Of a stretch of 17,456 nucleotides of DNA, positions 1 to 9,337 are shown in pieces (the first letter of the stretch is position 1; each line of letters starts with the position of its first letter). The notes beneath the pieces are model-generated. The model saw nothing but the letters and a program-made list of their open reading frames with translations, did no database searches and was not told the DNA's origin. The position numbers were made by a program, and so were the translations under genes. The DNA is from Gamarada debralockiae (lineage: Eukaryota > Ascomycota > Leotiomycetes > Helotiales > Hyphodiscaceae), in contig NXFV01001858.1 in the NCBI GenBank assembly GCA_002803225.1, positions 1-17,456 of the forward strand, written 5' to 3'.

Positions 1-2815
1 CTCTCTTATATCTTTCTACCTCTTAGTCTTTAATTAGTAAGTATATATAAGCTTTATAAATATAAATATTATTTTAATTAGGTCTTAAATTAATAGTAAT
101 TAGTATAATAAGCTATAAATTATATTATTTAAAGTAAATTTAAAACTAAGTAAGTATTACTTTATTAGATATATATATATTATAAGTATAAGAAGGGCTC
201 TTATTATATAAGTAGATTATTATAAAAATATACTTAAGCTATAGCTTCTTAAGTAATTATACTATATTATATATTATAATTAACTTAATAATAATCTTTT
301 ATTTTACTCTCTTAGCTACTCTATTACTTTTATAAGTATATATTAGTAAGAGCTTGAGCTTAATATCTTCTTCTTAGACCTACTACTTATATATTAAAGT
401 ACTCTTAATTATAATTATAGAAGTATTTTAGTTATATTTTATTTTATAAATTAATAAATTATATTAATATTTTACTTATTAATTAAATCGCTTTATACTT
501 TTAAATACCTTTATATTACTTTTGTCTTATAATAGATAATTAAAGAGCTTTTTATTATACTTATCCTTAATTATAAGTACTTAGTTTAAACTATTATAAT
601 CCTTTAGAAAGTCAAATAAATCTTATATAATATAAAAGAAAAGTTAAAGGGAGTATCTTTCTAATAGTTGTTATAAGACTACTTACTTAATATAAGTAAC
701 TATATAGTACTAGTACTTTACTTTAGTAGGCCTATTAATTATAATATTTTATATGTTTTTAATAAGTTTTAATAAAGCTTTTAAATTAAAGTACTTTACT
801 CTTTAATATTACTTCTTTACTAAATTATTATAAAGTTTAAGATAGTCTCTTAATCTTTAGAATTACTAGTAAAGATAGTGTTTTATTATAGGGAATATTA
901 TAATGCTAGTAGTATTAGTTAGGATTACTAATAGGATGCTTAAGTAAGTAGAAAGAGGGTTATATTTTAAAAAAAACTAAATTATATATATACTTTAGTT
1001 ACTTAAGTATTATACTCTTCTTTTTAGTATTATATTATAATAAGTAGTCTAAACTACTATACTAGACTCCTATAGCCCTAAGTTAAGCTTTTAATATAAT
1101 ATTAATATAAAAACCTTTTATTATTACTATATTACTAAGGTTTAAATCTTTAGAGTTTAATCCTTATACTTTATTAAGGATCTTCTTAATTACTTACTTA
1201 TTTTATCTTATAATTAATAAGCTTAAGGAGCTAGCTTCTATAACTTTATTATACTTAGCTAAAACGAATAAGTTAAAGATAAGTAGGGATTTATTGTTTA
1301 TAAGATAAATAGCTTTATAATTATTTAAAAGTGTACTTACTAAAAGTAAGTATTAAAAGTAATTTAAAGTAGTATAGATCTCTAGCTTATTTATCTAGTT
1401 TATAAGTATTAAGTTAATAAAAGTAATATTAATTGAGCTAAAAAATATTACTCTAGAATTCTTTAATAAAGAGCTCTTTAGTTAAGTACTAAGTTATATC
1501 TTTAGCTTTAAAGAAATTATTTAGCCTTTACTCTTTAAGTTCTTATAAAGCTCTTTATTTGACTTTTAGTATAAGTAAGTAAGTATTACTTTAAGCTTTT
1601 TCTTTAAGAGCTTAAGGAACTTATACTTTATAAAGCTTATTATTATTAGTTCGAGTATAGTATAGTCAATTAGCTTTTAAGGGTAATAATCTTACTAGTT
1701 TTCCTTATAAGGGTAAGTATACTCTTATATTATTAAAGATAAACTTATTTCTACTTTTATACTTTTACTTATTATTATATAAATTATAAGAACCTCTTTT
1801 TAACTTATATAAATAGAATTTTTATAGATAAGTATTATAAACTAATTTCTATATTACTTTAGTATAAGTATTAGCTTTTTAAGCTTTTTTATTTTAATTA
1901 AATTAATAAGCTATTACTTACTTTACTTTAGTATAAGCTTAGCTAAAATAGTAGATAGAAAATTTTTAATCACTAATATACTATTAATATTAAAAATATT
2001 ATATACTTATACTCTAGTAAGAGCTCAGAACTAGTCTTTATATTATCTCTAAGGGCTTACTTAGTCTTATTTAGCTAGTTTAAAAATATTCTAGTATTCT
2101 TACTTAATTATATTTATTATACTTATATTTAATAAAGTAAGTTAAGTCTAAAGAGTATATATAATATTTTAAAAAGAGACTTTGTTTTCTTAAATAAGTA
2201 TAGCTATATATAGTATAAGAAGCTTTTTATTAATAGTATTATTTACTTAGTTCTATATATATTAATAGTATATAGCCTAAGCTGCCTAGCTTAACTATTT
2301 AACTATATAGCTCTTTAAAGTAAAATTAAACTCCTTTTTTATATCTTTAATTTATATAATACTTAGCTTATTAAGTTAAGGCTCTTTTTATTATATAGTC
2401 TTATAATTGTTTTCTTATACTCTTAGTACTTACTAGTACTATTTTTCCCGCTTTATATTTATACTTTTAAGGAGTTTATTAATTATAAGAGATTCTTCTA
2501 AAGGTATAGTAATAATATAAGGAGTATTTAAAGTACTAGGATTAATTATTAGTTATATATTTTAGAATATAATATAAAAGTTAAGCTATAAAAACTATAC
2601 TAGCTAGCTTAGTTAGTCTTTAAGAAGTATATTAATTATAATAAGTAAATTAGTAGTTAAGATCGATATTTTAAATAAAGTAATTATAAGAATAATACTT
2701 TATAAGTATAGTAGTATATTAAATAAAGGTATAGAATAACTATAAGCAGTGAACTAAGCTTATAACTATTATATACTATAGTTATAAAGTATAGGAATTA
2801 AATTAAGAAGTATTG
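1..2815. repeat. RIP-like AT-rich block without readable genes
   Basis: This stretch is made almost entirely of A and T, with only about five CpG dinucleotides in the first 2.7 kb. Stop codons (TAA, TAG) are dense in all six frames and no open frame reaches 60 codons. In filamentous ascomycetes this composition is the usual result of repeat-induced point mutation acting on transposable elements, so the block most likely derives from an old retroelement or stacked repeats. I tried to read reverse transcriptase, RNase H or integrase motifs on both strands and found none I would defend. A perfect 8-bp inverted repeat (ATAACTAT / ATAGTTAT) lies near 2760-2785. The repeat origin is inference; the composition is directly seen. 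Confidence 0.7.
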
Positions 2816-2925
2816 TTTGATTTCTCAAAAGGTAAGGGAACGTGAGAGCTATATATATGCAGCTCGCTTAAAGCATGTGACTTCCCGCAGCGCCATATAG
2901 GAACGCTGTGCCTTGCGACACTTAT
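2816..2925. other. GC-richer island inside the AT-rich block
   Basis: About 110 bp contain several CpG sites (GAACGTG, CTCGC, CCGCAGCGCC, GAACGCTG, GCGAC) between DNA that has almost none. It includes a short inverted repeat, CAGCG...CGCTG, with an 11-nt loop. No coding frame or RNA gene was recognised. It may be a short unmutated remnant at the join of two repeats, or an element end. Function unknown. Confidence 0.35.
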
Positions 2926-4363
2926 ACTATAAGAGGTTATTTAATAGATAAGTTTAATATTAAGACCTTTGATATATTGCTTTTTAACTAATCCTTTTTT
3001 TTACTTTAACTAATATTACTTTATAACTTCTTAGCGACGGATATTAGGTCACTAAGATCAAAAATCACACAACTACCCTTATTATACTCCTTAACTTAAA
3101 TCTTCCCCTAAAAGAGTGAATTAACAAAAGGAATATTATACTTAGTATGTTAATTCCTAGTCTTAAGGCTTATAAAGATTTAAATACCTTTTTATAGCCT
3201 TTAATTAAAGAGTTGTAGATTCTATAGGCTAAAGTACTTAATACTCTTTATAAATTTTAATCTAACTTTGTCCTTAAAGTATATTGCTTACACTACACTA
3301 GCAATAGGCCAACTATTATAAATATAATAGGATTTAAATACCCTAGCAATACTAAGACTCCTTGCCTTAGATACCTCTAGCAAGGTATATAGCAGGGAGG
3401 TCTAAGAATATATTATTTTCTTTAGACTTTAAAGGAAATTAATAACTTAATCCTTAAGACAAACTACTAATGAATTATAACTTATTTAAAGACTATTGTA
3501 CTAAAAACAAAGTAAGAACTAAGTCGAACTACTCTTAGAATTAGTAGATCAAGTATTTTACTCTAGATAAGTTCCCTTTATTTTCTACTAAGTTTCCCTC
3601 TTGATCTAATGTATTAAGTACTTTAAAACCTTATCCTATAACTTTATAAGATATAGGGAGGCTATTTAATAATACTAACGAAGAGAGCTGTCAAATAAGA
3701 AGGTCTTCTTACACTTAATTACGTAGTGGACAAGGAAATATAAACTAAAATCGCTAATATTAAAGAGGCCTCCCGCGCAATAATACTATACTTTCTTGGC
3801 TTAAGACTATAGCAAATAGATACACATTAGAATAGTTTTAAAGCTATAGAATAGAGAGAGTAGTTGTACTAAGACAGTATTCCCTTACTCGTAAGTATTA
3901 TTGACTTAGAGCAGTTCTATCTTTATTTACTCTACTTTACACTACTTAGGCGTATTTATTTGATAGTTATAAAGTAGAGAATACAACGCGCAGAGGTTTA
4001 TTAACTCGATATTAATTGCAAGGCGTTTGTCTAAACATAGCAAGAACTCTATTATTAAGGTCAACTTATACTTCTTTAAAACTATAAGATCAACTTACAT
4101 ACTTTATTATATTTAAGTTTAACAATTGTTTTTACACGGATACTTAAAAACTAACGTTTTACAACTAAACAAATCAAGAATTTAGGGCCTACTAGAGCGT
4201 TTTAGGCGTTTCCGATAAAGCAATATATCAGGACCGTTAAAAACATAGTGTCCTTAATGTCGAATATTAATGCAAATCTTGCGAATAAAGCTATTACCTT
4301 AAAGTACCTCAACTACTTACTTCCCCAGGTGTCTTTAGTAGACCTTACGTCTTTACTAAAGCG
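2926..4363. other. decayed intergenic DNA, no supported gene
   Basis: The composition is less extreme than the first 2.8 kb but still AT-rich, with scattered CpG. No frame here reads like a protein for more than a few tens of codons. A short plus-strand stretch around 3303-3410 faintly resembles a pogo-type helix-turn-helix, but it carries several stops and was not called. The short open frame running into the left end of the Tc1 element from 4248 is judged accidental because it crosses the terminal repeat. Confidence 0.4.
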
Positions 4364-4365
4364 TA

Positions 4366-4392
4366 CAATCTGTTCCGGTAAGTGTTCGTCAC
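4366..4392 (+). repeat. left terminal inverted repeat of the Tc1 element
   Basis: It begins CAATCTGTTCCGGTAAGTG directly after a TA and matches the reverse complement of the right end except for T-for-C differences. That pattern fits RIP-type C-to-T mutation of an originally identical pair. Confidence 0.85.
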
Positions 4393-4479
4393 GTGACATA
4401 TTCCTACCCCTCTATTACTTCAAAAGTTCTCAACGAGTTATTAGTCAAATAAAGTACAAATAGGCTTAAATTAAAGCTA

Positions 4480-5571
4480 TTAATACTTAGTTAAACCTCC
4501 CTTGTTTTTAATGCACAAATCTATCCGTTTTAGTATACTCTTATTCAATTTCAACAGCAAGCTTAGTGAGATTTATAGCCACACTTCATGTAACGCTAAT
4601 TCTAAATCAAAGAGTATTCGCGTTCTATAACGTATCTTCTTAATTCGAGTCTTGATTTTTACTTATAGATTTTCAATTAGAGACAAATCAAGTGATTGTA
4701 GTAGCCAGTGTATTGTCTTGACTTTCTGTGACTTAAGGAAGTCTGTCACAAGCTTTGCCTTATGCCATAGAGTATTGTCTTCTTGCATAACTACGTCTAG
4801 GCTATAACGTCGACGTATTCTCTTATAAAATAAAATGAAATACTCTTAGAGGACTTCCTTGTACCGTTCGGCTGTCATTGTGCCCCCCTTTGGAATAATG
4901 ACCAATAGGCCTATATACGGCCTACAAAAACATAACCAAACTCCTACAACTTACTATCCACTTTTAAACGATAGCTTAAGGTTCTTCTCAAGCTACTCCT
5001 CCCCCTTTCCTAAAGCGCAAGTAACCCAAAACACTACATTATTAGCACTAGTATAAAAGGTAACTTTATCTAACTAACACATCTTATTCTAGTCCCTCCC
5101 AGCCTTCTTTTAAGCCCAACAAAAGGTACTACGCTTCTTCTTATTAATAGGACTAATATAAGACTTTATACAAGGCTTGCACTTAGCTTTACTATACTTC
5201 TTTAGGATTTTTCGAATAAGATTTCGACCGATTTTGACACCTGACTTGCTTGGCGTAGCGAGAGCAAAAAGACTATCTTTTGGATTTTTGTCTGCGTATC
5301 AAATAAGGGCTCGTTCTTAGCGAAGGTTAAGTTTTGGCTTTATACTATATCGTAGCTTGTTTTTGAACTCGAAGCTAATGTAATTCTAGTAGCGGTCGAG
5401 GATTAATCGAATAGTAGAGCGAGGGGTCTTAAATTCGCGGTAAATATTAGTAATCCTATAACCATCTTGATATTTGTATATAATCAAGGCCCTTTAGGCT
5501 AGAGAAAGCTCTCGACGAGAGGTTTTTGGCTTATATTTGCCTATTTTAAGTGTGGAGTTTGTATAGTTCAT
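4480..5571 (-). pseudogene. Tc1/mariner transposase, 13 in-frame stops
   Basis: This is the former DDE transposase, which would bind the terminal repeats and catalyse excision and insertion. From an ATG at 5571 to a TAA ending at 4480 the frame is uninterrupted in length (363 codons plus stop) with no net indel. An N-terminal helix-turn-helix region lies around residues 20-60. The family signature QSxDLSLIENL near 4665-4700 corresponds to the usual QSPDLNPIENLW with Pro-to-Leu and Trp-to-stop changes. The C-terminus ends KNKGGLTKY, typical of Tc1 proteins. The catalytic residues appear retained: Asp at 5070-5068, Asp at 4779-4777 and Glu at 4674-4672, with 34 residues between the last two (DD34E). 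Internal stops fall at 5496, 5388, 5319, 5301, 5112, 5091, 5076, 4995, 4956, 4953, 4848, 4665 and 4575. All are TAA, TAG or TGA, derivable from CAA, CAG, CGA or TGG by C-to-T or G-to-A change. Confidence 0.9.
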
Positions 5572-5640
5572 GGTTGAGAAGTTATGTGGGTAAGAAGTGG
5601 GGTAGTACCCTACTACACTAGGCCGAATTCGGCTGATAAG

Positions 5641-5667
5641 ATAACGAACACTTGCCGGAACAGGTTG
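5641..5667 (-). repeat. right terminal inverted repeat of the Tc1 element
   Basis: Read on the minus strand from the flanking TA it begins CAACCTGTTCCGGCAAGTG, the partner of the left repeat. It keeps C at the two positions where the left copy has T, so this end is nearer the ancestral sequence. Confidence 0.85.
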
Positions 5668-5669
5668 TA

Positions 5670-6337
5670 CATTACCGTTCCTATTCTATCCAAAAGACCC
5701 CCGGTTTTACTACACTACAAGCATCACTCCTACAGTTCTTGTAGTTTGCCGTCTAGGGTTTCCAGACGAAACTAGCCAATTCCCTATTACTACTACAAGA
5801 ATAAAACTCTACACAAAGTATTACGTTAAATTCAAGTGTACTATTGGCTTATAACACTTAGGAAACGAATATACATTAAATCGTTAAGATGATAGCTATA
5901 TATGGTGGGATATTAAAGGGCAGCGGAGGAGGTATAGCTAGGTCATTTTATTTGTTAAGGTATACACATAACAATCTATTGCGATTGTCAAACCCTTTAT
6001 TAATGTAGAGTACAATAAAGAGCTCGATCTAGTTTAAACAAGGGGGCAGATAAGTCTAATAGAGTATATTGAAGTAAGGAAAATCGGTAGTTTAGTTAGA
6101 AAAATCATTAACACTACAGGTGAGAGGAGAAAGGTATATTTGGTAGGAAAATGGGACGAATTGTATATAGAGTAGCTTAATATCAAGTCTCGATTCGATC
6201 AATATTTGTGCATGCATAGCAATTATTGATCTAAATCAATATCTAATATTGATTTCAAGTGTCGCATTTTGTAGTAAAAAATATCAATGATTACTATTCG
6301 ATTTATTGTAATTAATTAATAAAAAGATTAATAATAA
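5670..6337. other. decayed spacer between Tc1 element and MDR pseudogene
   Basis: This is AT-rich sequence with moderate CpG loss. The only notable content is a plus-strand frame from 5945 to 6229 (95 codons, three internal TAA/TAG stops) that reads like a protein. It includes the short runs SIAIVKPFINVEY and KVYLVGKWDELYIE, the second faintly like a chromodomain or transposon C-terminus. I cannot assign it to a family. The DNA just before 6338 is very AT-rich and shows no convincing promoter. Confidence 0.35.
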
Positions 6338-7125
6338 ATGAAGCAATTTGACAATATATATTGTCACGAGAACACCGTAGGGCCCGACATCAGGAAATTT
6401 TCAATTTTCAAAATTCCAGAACGAGCAAGTTTCGAAGACATGGCTGCGATGTCTTCTTCTGGTAACACCGCCATCTGTGCATTGCAGATGGCAGATAAGA
6501 TGATGGAGAAGGATGGCGGGTTGAAAGGGAAAACGGTGCTCGTTCCCGCGGGACTGGGTGGCGTTGGAAGTTTCGCGTTGCAGCTTCTGAAGCCGGTGTT
6601 TGGCGCTGGCAGGGTAATTACTACAGTCTCTACCGGCAAAGTTGCAAAGGTAGAGAAGTTGCTGGGAGAGGACTGGTGGATCAGATTATTGACTACACGA
6701 CCACGGATGTGGTGAAGGAGCTTGGGGGAAGGAAGATGGATTTCGTACTTGATACTGCGATGGTGATGTTTGCTTATTTGCCGGTTTTGAAGGTGGGAGG
6801 GGTGATGTTGACGCTTTTTGGGAAGACCGCAGAGAGCATGAAGTTTGATTGGCCAGCGTTGCCGATTTGGGCCGAGTGGTTGATTGGGTTGATAGATTGG
6901 TTTATGAAGTGGAGGGCTGGACGGTGGGGCGTTAGGTTTGCAAGTGCATTTACGCAGTTTGGGGAGGAGAATGCGGTGTTGATCGACAAGTGGATAGGTG
7001 ATGGGAGGCTGAAGGTTGTTCTTGGAGGAACGGCGGATATTGGGGATATTGAGGGTGTGAAGAAGTTGTATGATATTGTCGGAAGTGGGAAAGGGGCTGT
7101 GGGAAAGTATGTTGTTGTTGTTTGA
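6338..7125 (+). pseudogene. zinc-type alcohol dehydrogenase/enoyl reductase (MDR), truncated and frameshifted
   Basis: This is the C-terminal two thirds of a medium-chain dehydrogenase/reductase, a family of cytosolic NAD(P)H-dependent oxidoreductases that includes quinone reductases and trans-acting enoyl reductases. The segment FKIPERASFEDMAAM starts the recognisable homology. VLVPAGLGGVGSFALQLL is the glycine-rich Rossmann nucleotide-binding loop, followed by the typical IIDYTTTDVVKEL and DFVLDT strands and a C-terminal catalytic-fold remnant ending GAVGKYVVVV. Two defects are visible. The N-terminal GroES-like catalytic domain (roughly 130-150 residues in relatives) is absent; the DNA upstream is AT-rich and unrelated. 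The frame also shifts near 6670-6680, where losing one base moves translation from the 6338 frame to the one ending at 7125. No GT-AG intron explains the shift. The ATG at 6338 is probably accidental. Substrate cannot be inferred. Confidence 0.85.
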
Positions 7126-7499
7126 GGTACCGGTAGCTGGCGAAAATCAGGTTCGGTCATAATGCTATATCAATGAGCACGAATCCCAAGTATACAGGCA
7201 AAAGATTGCCTCTTTAAAACGCTGTAAACGCCTTTTAATGAAGCATCTTTTTTTGTCACACCTTTTTTTTTGGTTTTTTTTTTTTTTTTTCATAGAAAGG
7301 CGGCTTTGAAGCAAGGTATCTCAGGAGGCGGTAATGGGGTTTGCTAATAGGCCAAAGATCGCTCAGAGTCTCGCCGACGACTACATGAAGGAGCTAGTCC
7401 TGAGAGTAGTAGGTAAGCGCGCTAATTATACGTAGTTAAGGGGGTCAAGGGCCCACAGGCTTGTGGAACGAAAGCCCTCGCAAAATAGAGGTCAGCACC
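7126..7499. other. spacer with a T-rich tract and a short open frame
   Basis: After the MDR stop there is a homopolymer tract at 7263-7290 (nine T, GG, seventeen T). A plus-strand open frame of 40 codons follows, from 7313 to 7435, containing EAVMGFANRPKIAQSLADD. It looks protein-like but has no recognised family, no clear start and no partner exon. The tract could be the reverse complement of a poly(A) tail from a minus-strand retroposon, though no retroposon coding sequence was seen beside it. Confidence 0.3.
7263..7290. repeat. interrupted poly-T tract
   Basis: Nine T, then GG, then seventeen T. The same T-run/GG/T-run arrangement closes the window at 17424-17455, which makes it more than a simple homopolymer. 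Confidence 0.7.
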
Positions 7500-7922
7500 T
7501 CAACTTTGAGCGGTATTTCGTTCGAGGTCGACCAAGATATAAGCAGACAGCATCCATCCAAAGATATCTCGGAAAGGTAAACTACTCATGAACTGTCTGC
7601 TGGACACTAATGGGATTTTCTCGACAGACGCAGCTAAGATTGCAGCATAACAGTTGGTTTCCCGAAACTGCCAAAGTGCCGTAGCTAGATTGGGGCAGAT
7701 TAAAAGCTGCGTGCAATCAATCCCATCAATCCAGAGTGTAGACTGCGGGAATTTATCGCCCCAAACGTAGGACAAGGCTTTGTATTCCAGGTTCGTGTCG
7801 TCCAGAGATACCTAGTTCAGGGAACAAGTGAGGGGAGAGCCTGGTGGCCCTGGCCATAATCGGAGTAAGCGGACTGTCCGACCCGAGAGAGAATCATAGG
7901 TGTACTAAAGATTGGACGCCAT
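7500..7922 (-). pseudogene. HET-domain (heterokaryon incompatibility) protein fragment
   Basis: HET-domain proteins trigger cell death after fusion of genetically unlike hyphae. The ATG at 7922 opens a frame with the usual HET N-terminus (SGRTVRLLRLWPGPPG, then VSLDDTNLEYKALSYVWGD). YxALSYVWGD is the first diagnostic motif, and the following NLATALWQFRE matches the helix after it. Two in-frame TAG stops break this part, one five codons after the ATG and one just before VSLDD. The second HET motif is present but in another frame: RYLWMDAVC at about 7569-7543, corresponding to the family's LWIDAICINQ, with about 75 nt of unrelated sequence between. The remainder of the roughly 150-residue domain and any C-terminal region are not found downstream. 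It is therefore a decayed, truncated copy. Confidence 0.8.
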
Positions 7923-8591
7923 GATGGGCAACGATGGTTTAGGTTATATGAAGCTTGAATGAGGACTGCTCAAGCAAAAGTCAAATTTTAGACCGAGATG
8001 TTAATTAGAGGGGAGAGAAGAGGGTGCGCCCACGAACCGAAGCCGTGTGGCGCCGGAGAAAAGCAAAAAGTGAAAGCGAGTCAACGGCGCATATTTGTTC
8101 GTCGTTGTCTATTTGATAACTGCTGGCTGGCTGTAATATAGAATCTGTTCCGGTGAGTGCTTCTTCCTACGATGACGCTGCGGATAGAGATATGACACCG
8201 TTGAGGCAGCTTTGCTGATGGTGAATCTTCCATGCTAAGCCAAATCCCCCGAGTGCATCCAAGAGATCGAAGACTCGCCAATCGGGGTGACACAGTCTTG
8301 TTACGCATTTCGTCTAGGCGCAAGGAAAACTTCGACTGAGGATTCGTCCGGAGATCTTTATACAGCTTCTGGCTTCACTGATTCCGTAGTTTCATCGCGC
8401 TGGGCGTTTGGCCAAGAGCAGGCTAAGTCTCTAGGTGGATATTTTAAGTTCCCGCAAAACGGAGTAGCTGATTTTGGATGTGACAGTGGATAGCGATGAC
8501 TTGAAATATTTCCAGACTAAATTGCTTTCCTTATTACTATTTTCGTGATATCTATGTTATCCCTGTTCTATGCAATCTAACTCCGAGGTCT
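7923..8591. other. spacer upstream of the HET fragment, possible decayed coding
   Basis: Base composition here is ordinary (no AT bias). On the minus strand a frame from about 8310 to 8010 with one stop reads somewhat like protein (VFDLLDALGGFGLAWKIHH, then EEALTGTDSILQPASSYQ), but no family was recognised and two overlapping frames look equally open. Open frames on both strands between 8081 and 8493 overlap each other, so at most one can be real. A Tc1-like terminal-repeat motif begins at 8139. Confidence 0.3.
8139..8160 (+). repeat. solo Tc1-like terminal repeat end
   Basis: TA followed by GAATCTGTTCCGGTGAGTGC. From the second base after the TA this matches the left end of the Tc1 element at 4366 at nearly every position (AATCTGTTCCGGT, then AGTG). 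It starts at the same offset from a TA. No inverted partner was found downstream, so it may be a one-ended remnant or a TIR footprint. Confidence 0.45.
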
Positions 8592-9337
8592 TCAATATGA
8601 TTTTGAAACACACGTCAACAAGCCAACACCACCGCCTGGTTGCGGGTACTCTATCACTAACTCCTCATCAGCGATGATTATATTACCCGGCTCCAAACGA
8701 ATATCTTTCGCCTGAGCATTGATTATCTCTTCAGGCTTCATTCGACGTGAAGAAGCCATCCTGGGGACCAAGCGCTTCTTCGACAGCCCTGTATATGAAC
8801 ACTCGACGGCGACCTGCTTTCAAACGCTTCTTACCATCGACATGATGTCTCCTGGGCACTTGGTAGGGGACCAGAAAGCGCTTTGGTTTAATGATCATCG
8901 TTGTGTTTAGGTTCTGGTTCCGAGTCAGAGATGACTACAAGCTCGAGAGGCTGGGCAGAAATCGACAGAGATGACTTTCCAGCCGATGCTCGGACTAGCT
9001 TTCTAGGACGTTGCACCCCACCTCCCATGTCTTGTGCCTGCGTTCTCTTCAAGGCATTGCGAGATCTCGCAACATGGGCTACGACCCGCGGTCCGGATCC
9101 GGTCCTTGAGCACTCGCTTTGTCCCTGTTTCCCAGCAGTCCCAGCAGCTGTTGATACCTCATCTTGTATACCCGCAACACCCTGTATGCTCTGAATGCTG
9201 TAGCCACCTTCCTTCCCGGAAGGAACAGCCCTCTGGGCATTGAGATGTGCGTTTGTCGAGAGAGGCTCGTCTCGCAGGACTTGGGCTGTGTTTGTACGAT
9301 TTGGGGTTCGAGATTTTTCGAGGGAAAGTGGTTGAGA
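8592..9337 (-). pseudogene. decayed protein-coding gene, unknown function
   Basis: I do not recognise the family. Reading the minus strand from 9337 there is an open frame of 149 codons that looks like a disordered, Ser/Thr/Gln/Ala-rich protein. It includes VAGIQDEVSTAAGTAGKQG, KRTQAQDMGGGVQRPRKLV and an acidic LELVVISDSEPEP, and ends at a TAA at 8890-8888 that could be a mutated CAA. The same frame continues to 8835, where a GTAAGA donor occurs. A CCCCAG acceptor at 8766-8761 defines a 74-nt intron (8834-8761). Splicing it joins, in phase, to a second open segment (MASSRRMKPEEIINAQAKD, then RLEPGNIIIADEELVIEYP) ending at TGA 8594-8592. The gene's start is unclear: the same frame upstream has stops at 9340 and beyond. 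It could be a low-expression gene with an unresolved first exon, but the internal stop favours decay. Frame choice is inference from composition. Confidence 0.4.

Larger units (their letters stand above)
4366..5667 (-). mobile_element. Tc1/mariner DNA transposon, full length, RIP-inactivated
   Basis: This is a cut-and-paste DNA transposon of about 1.3 kb. Both ends carry matching inverted repeats of about 25 bp and abut TA dinucleotides (4364-4365 and 5668-5669), the target duplication expected for Tc1/mariner. Between them the minus strand holds one transposase frame of normal family length. The two repeats differ only by C in the right copy against T in the left, and the transposase carries many stop codons explainable by C-to-T change. 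Both point to RIP after insertion. The element is therefore structurally complete but coding-dead. It marks the right part of the AT-rich domain. Confidence 0.9.

Noticed and set aside
1..2815. Possible Copia or Gypsy retroelement remains
   Set aside because: No reverse transcriptase, protease, RNase H or integrase motif could be read on either strand through the stop-dense AT-rich sequence.
3303..3410. Weak pogo-type helix-turn-helix resemblance on the plus strand
   Set aside because: Several stops, and no downstream transposase motifs could be read; similarity too short.
4248..4463. 71-codon plus-strand open frame
   Set aside because: It runs through the Tc1 left terminal repeat and has no protein-like features.
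4859..5056. 65-codon plus-strand open frame
   Set aside because: It is antisense to the Tc1 transposase frame, which is supported by motifs and length.
8814..8834. 21-nt GT...AG segment in the unknown gene
   Set aside because: Too short for a fungal intron; the 74-nt choice keeps the frame and is more plausible.
9302..9314. tRNA B-box-like GGTTCGAGATT
   Set aside because: No A-box at the proper distance and no foldable cloverleaf around it.
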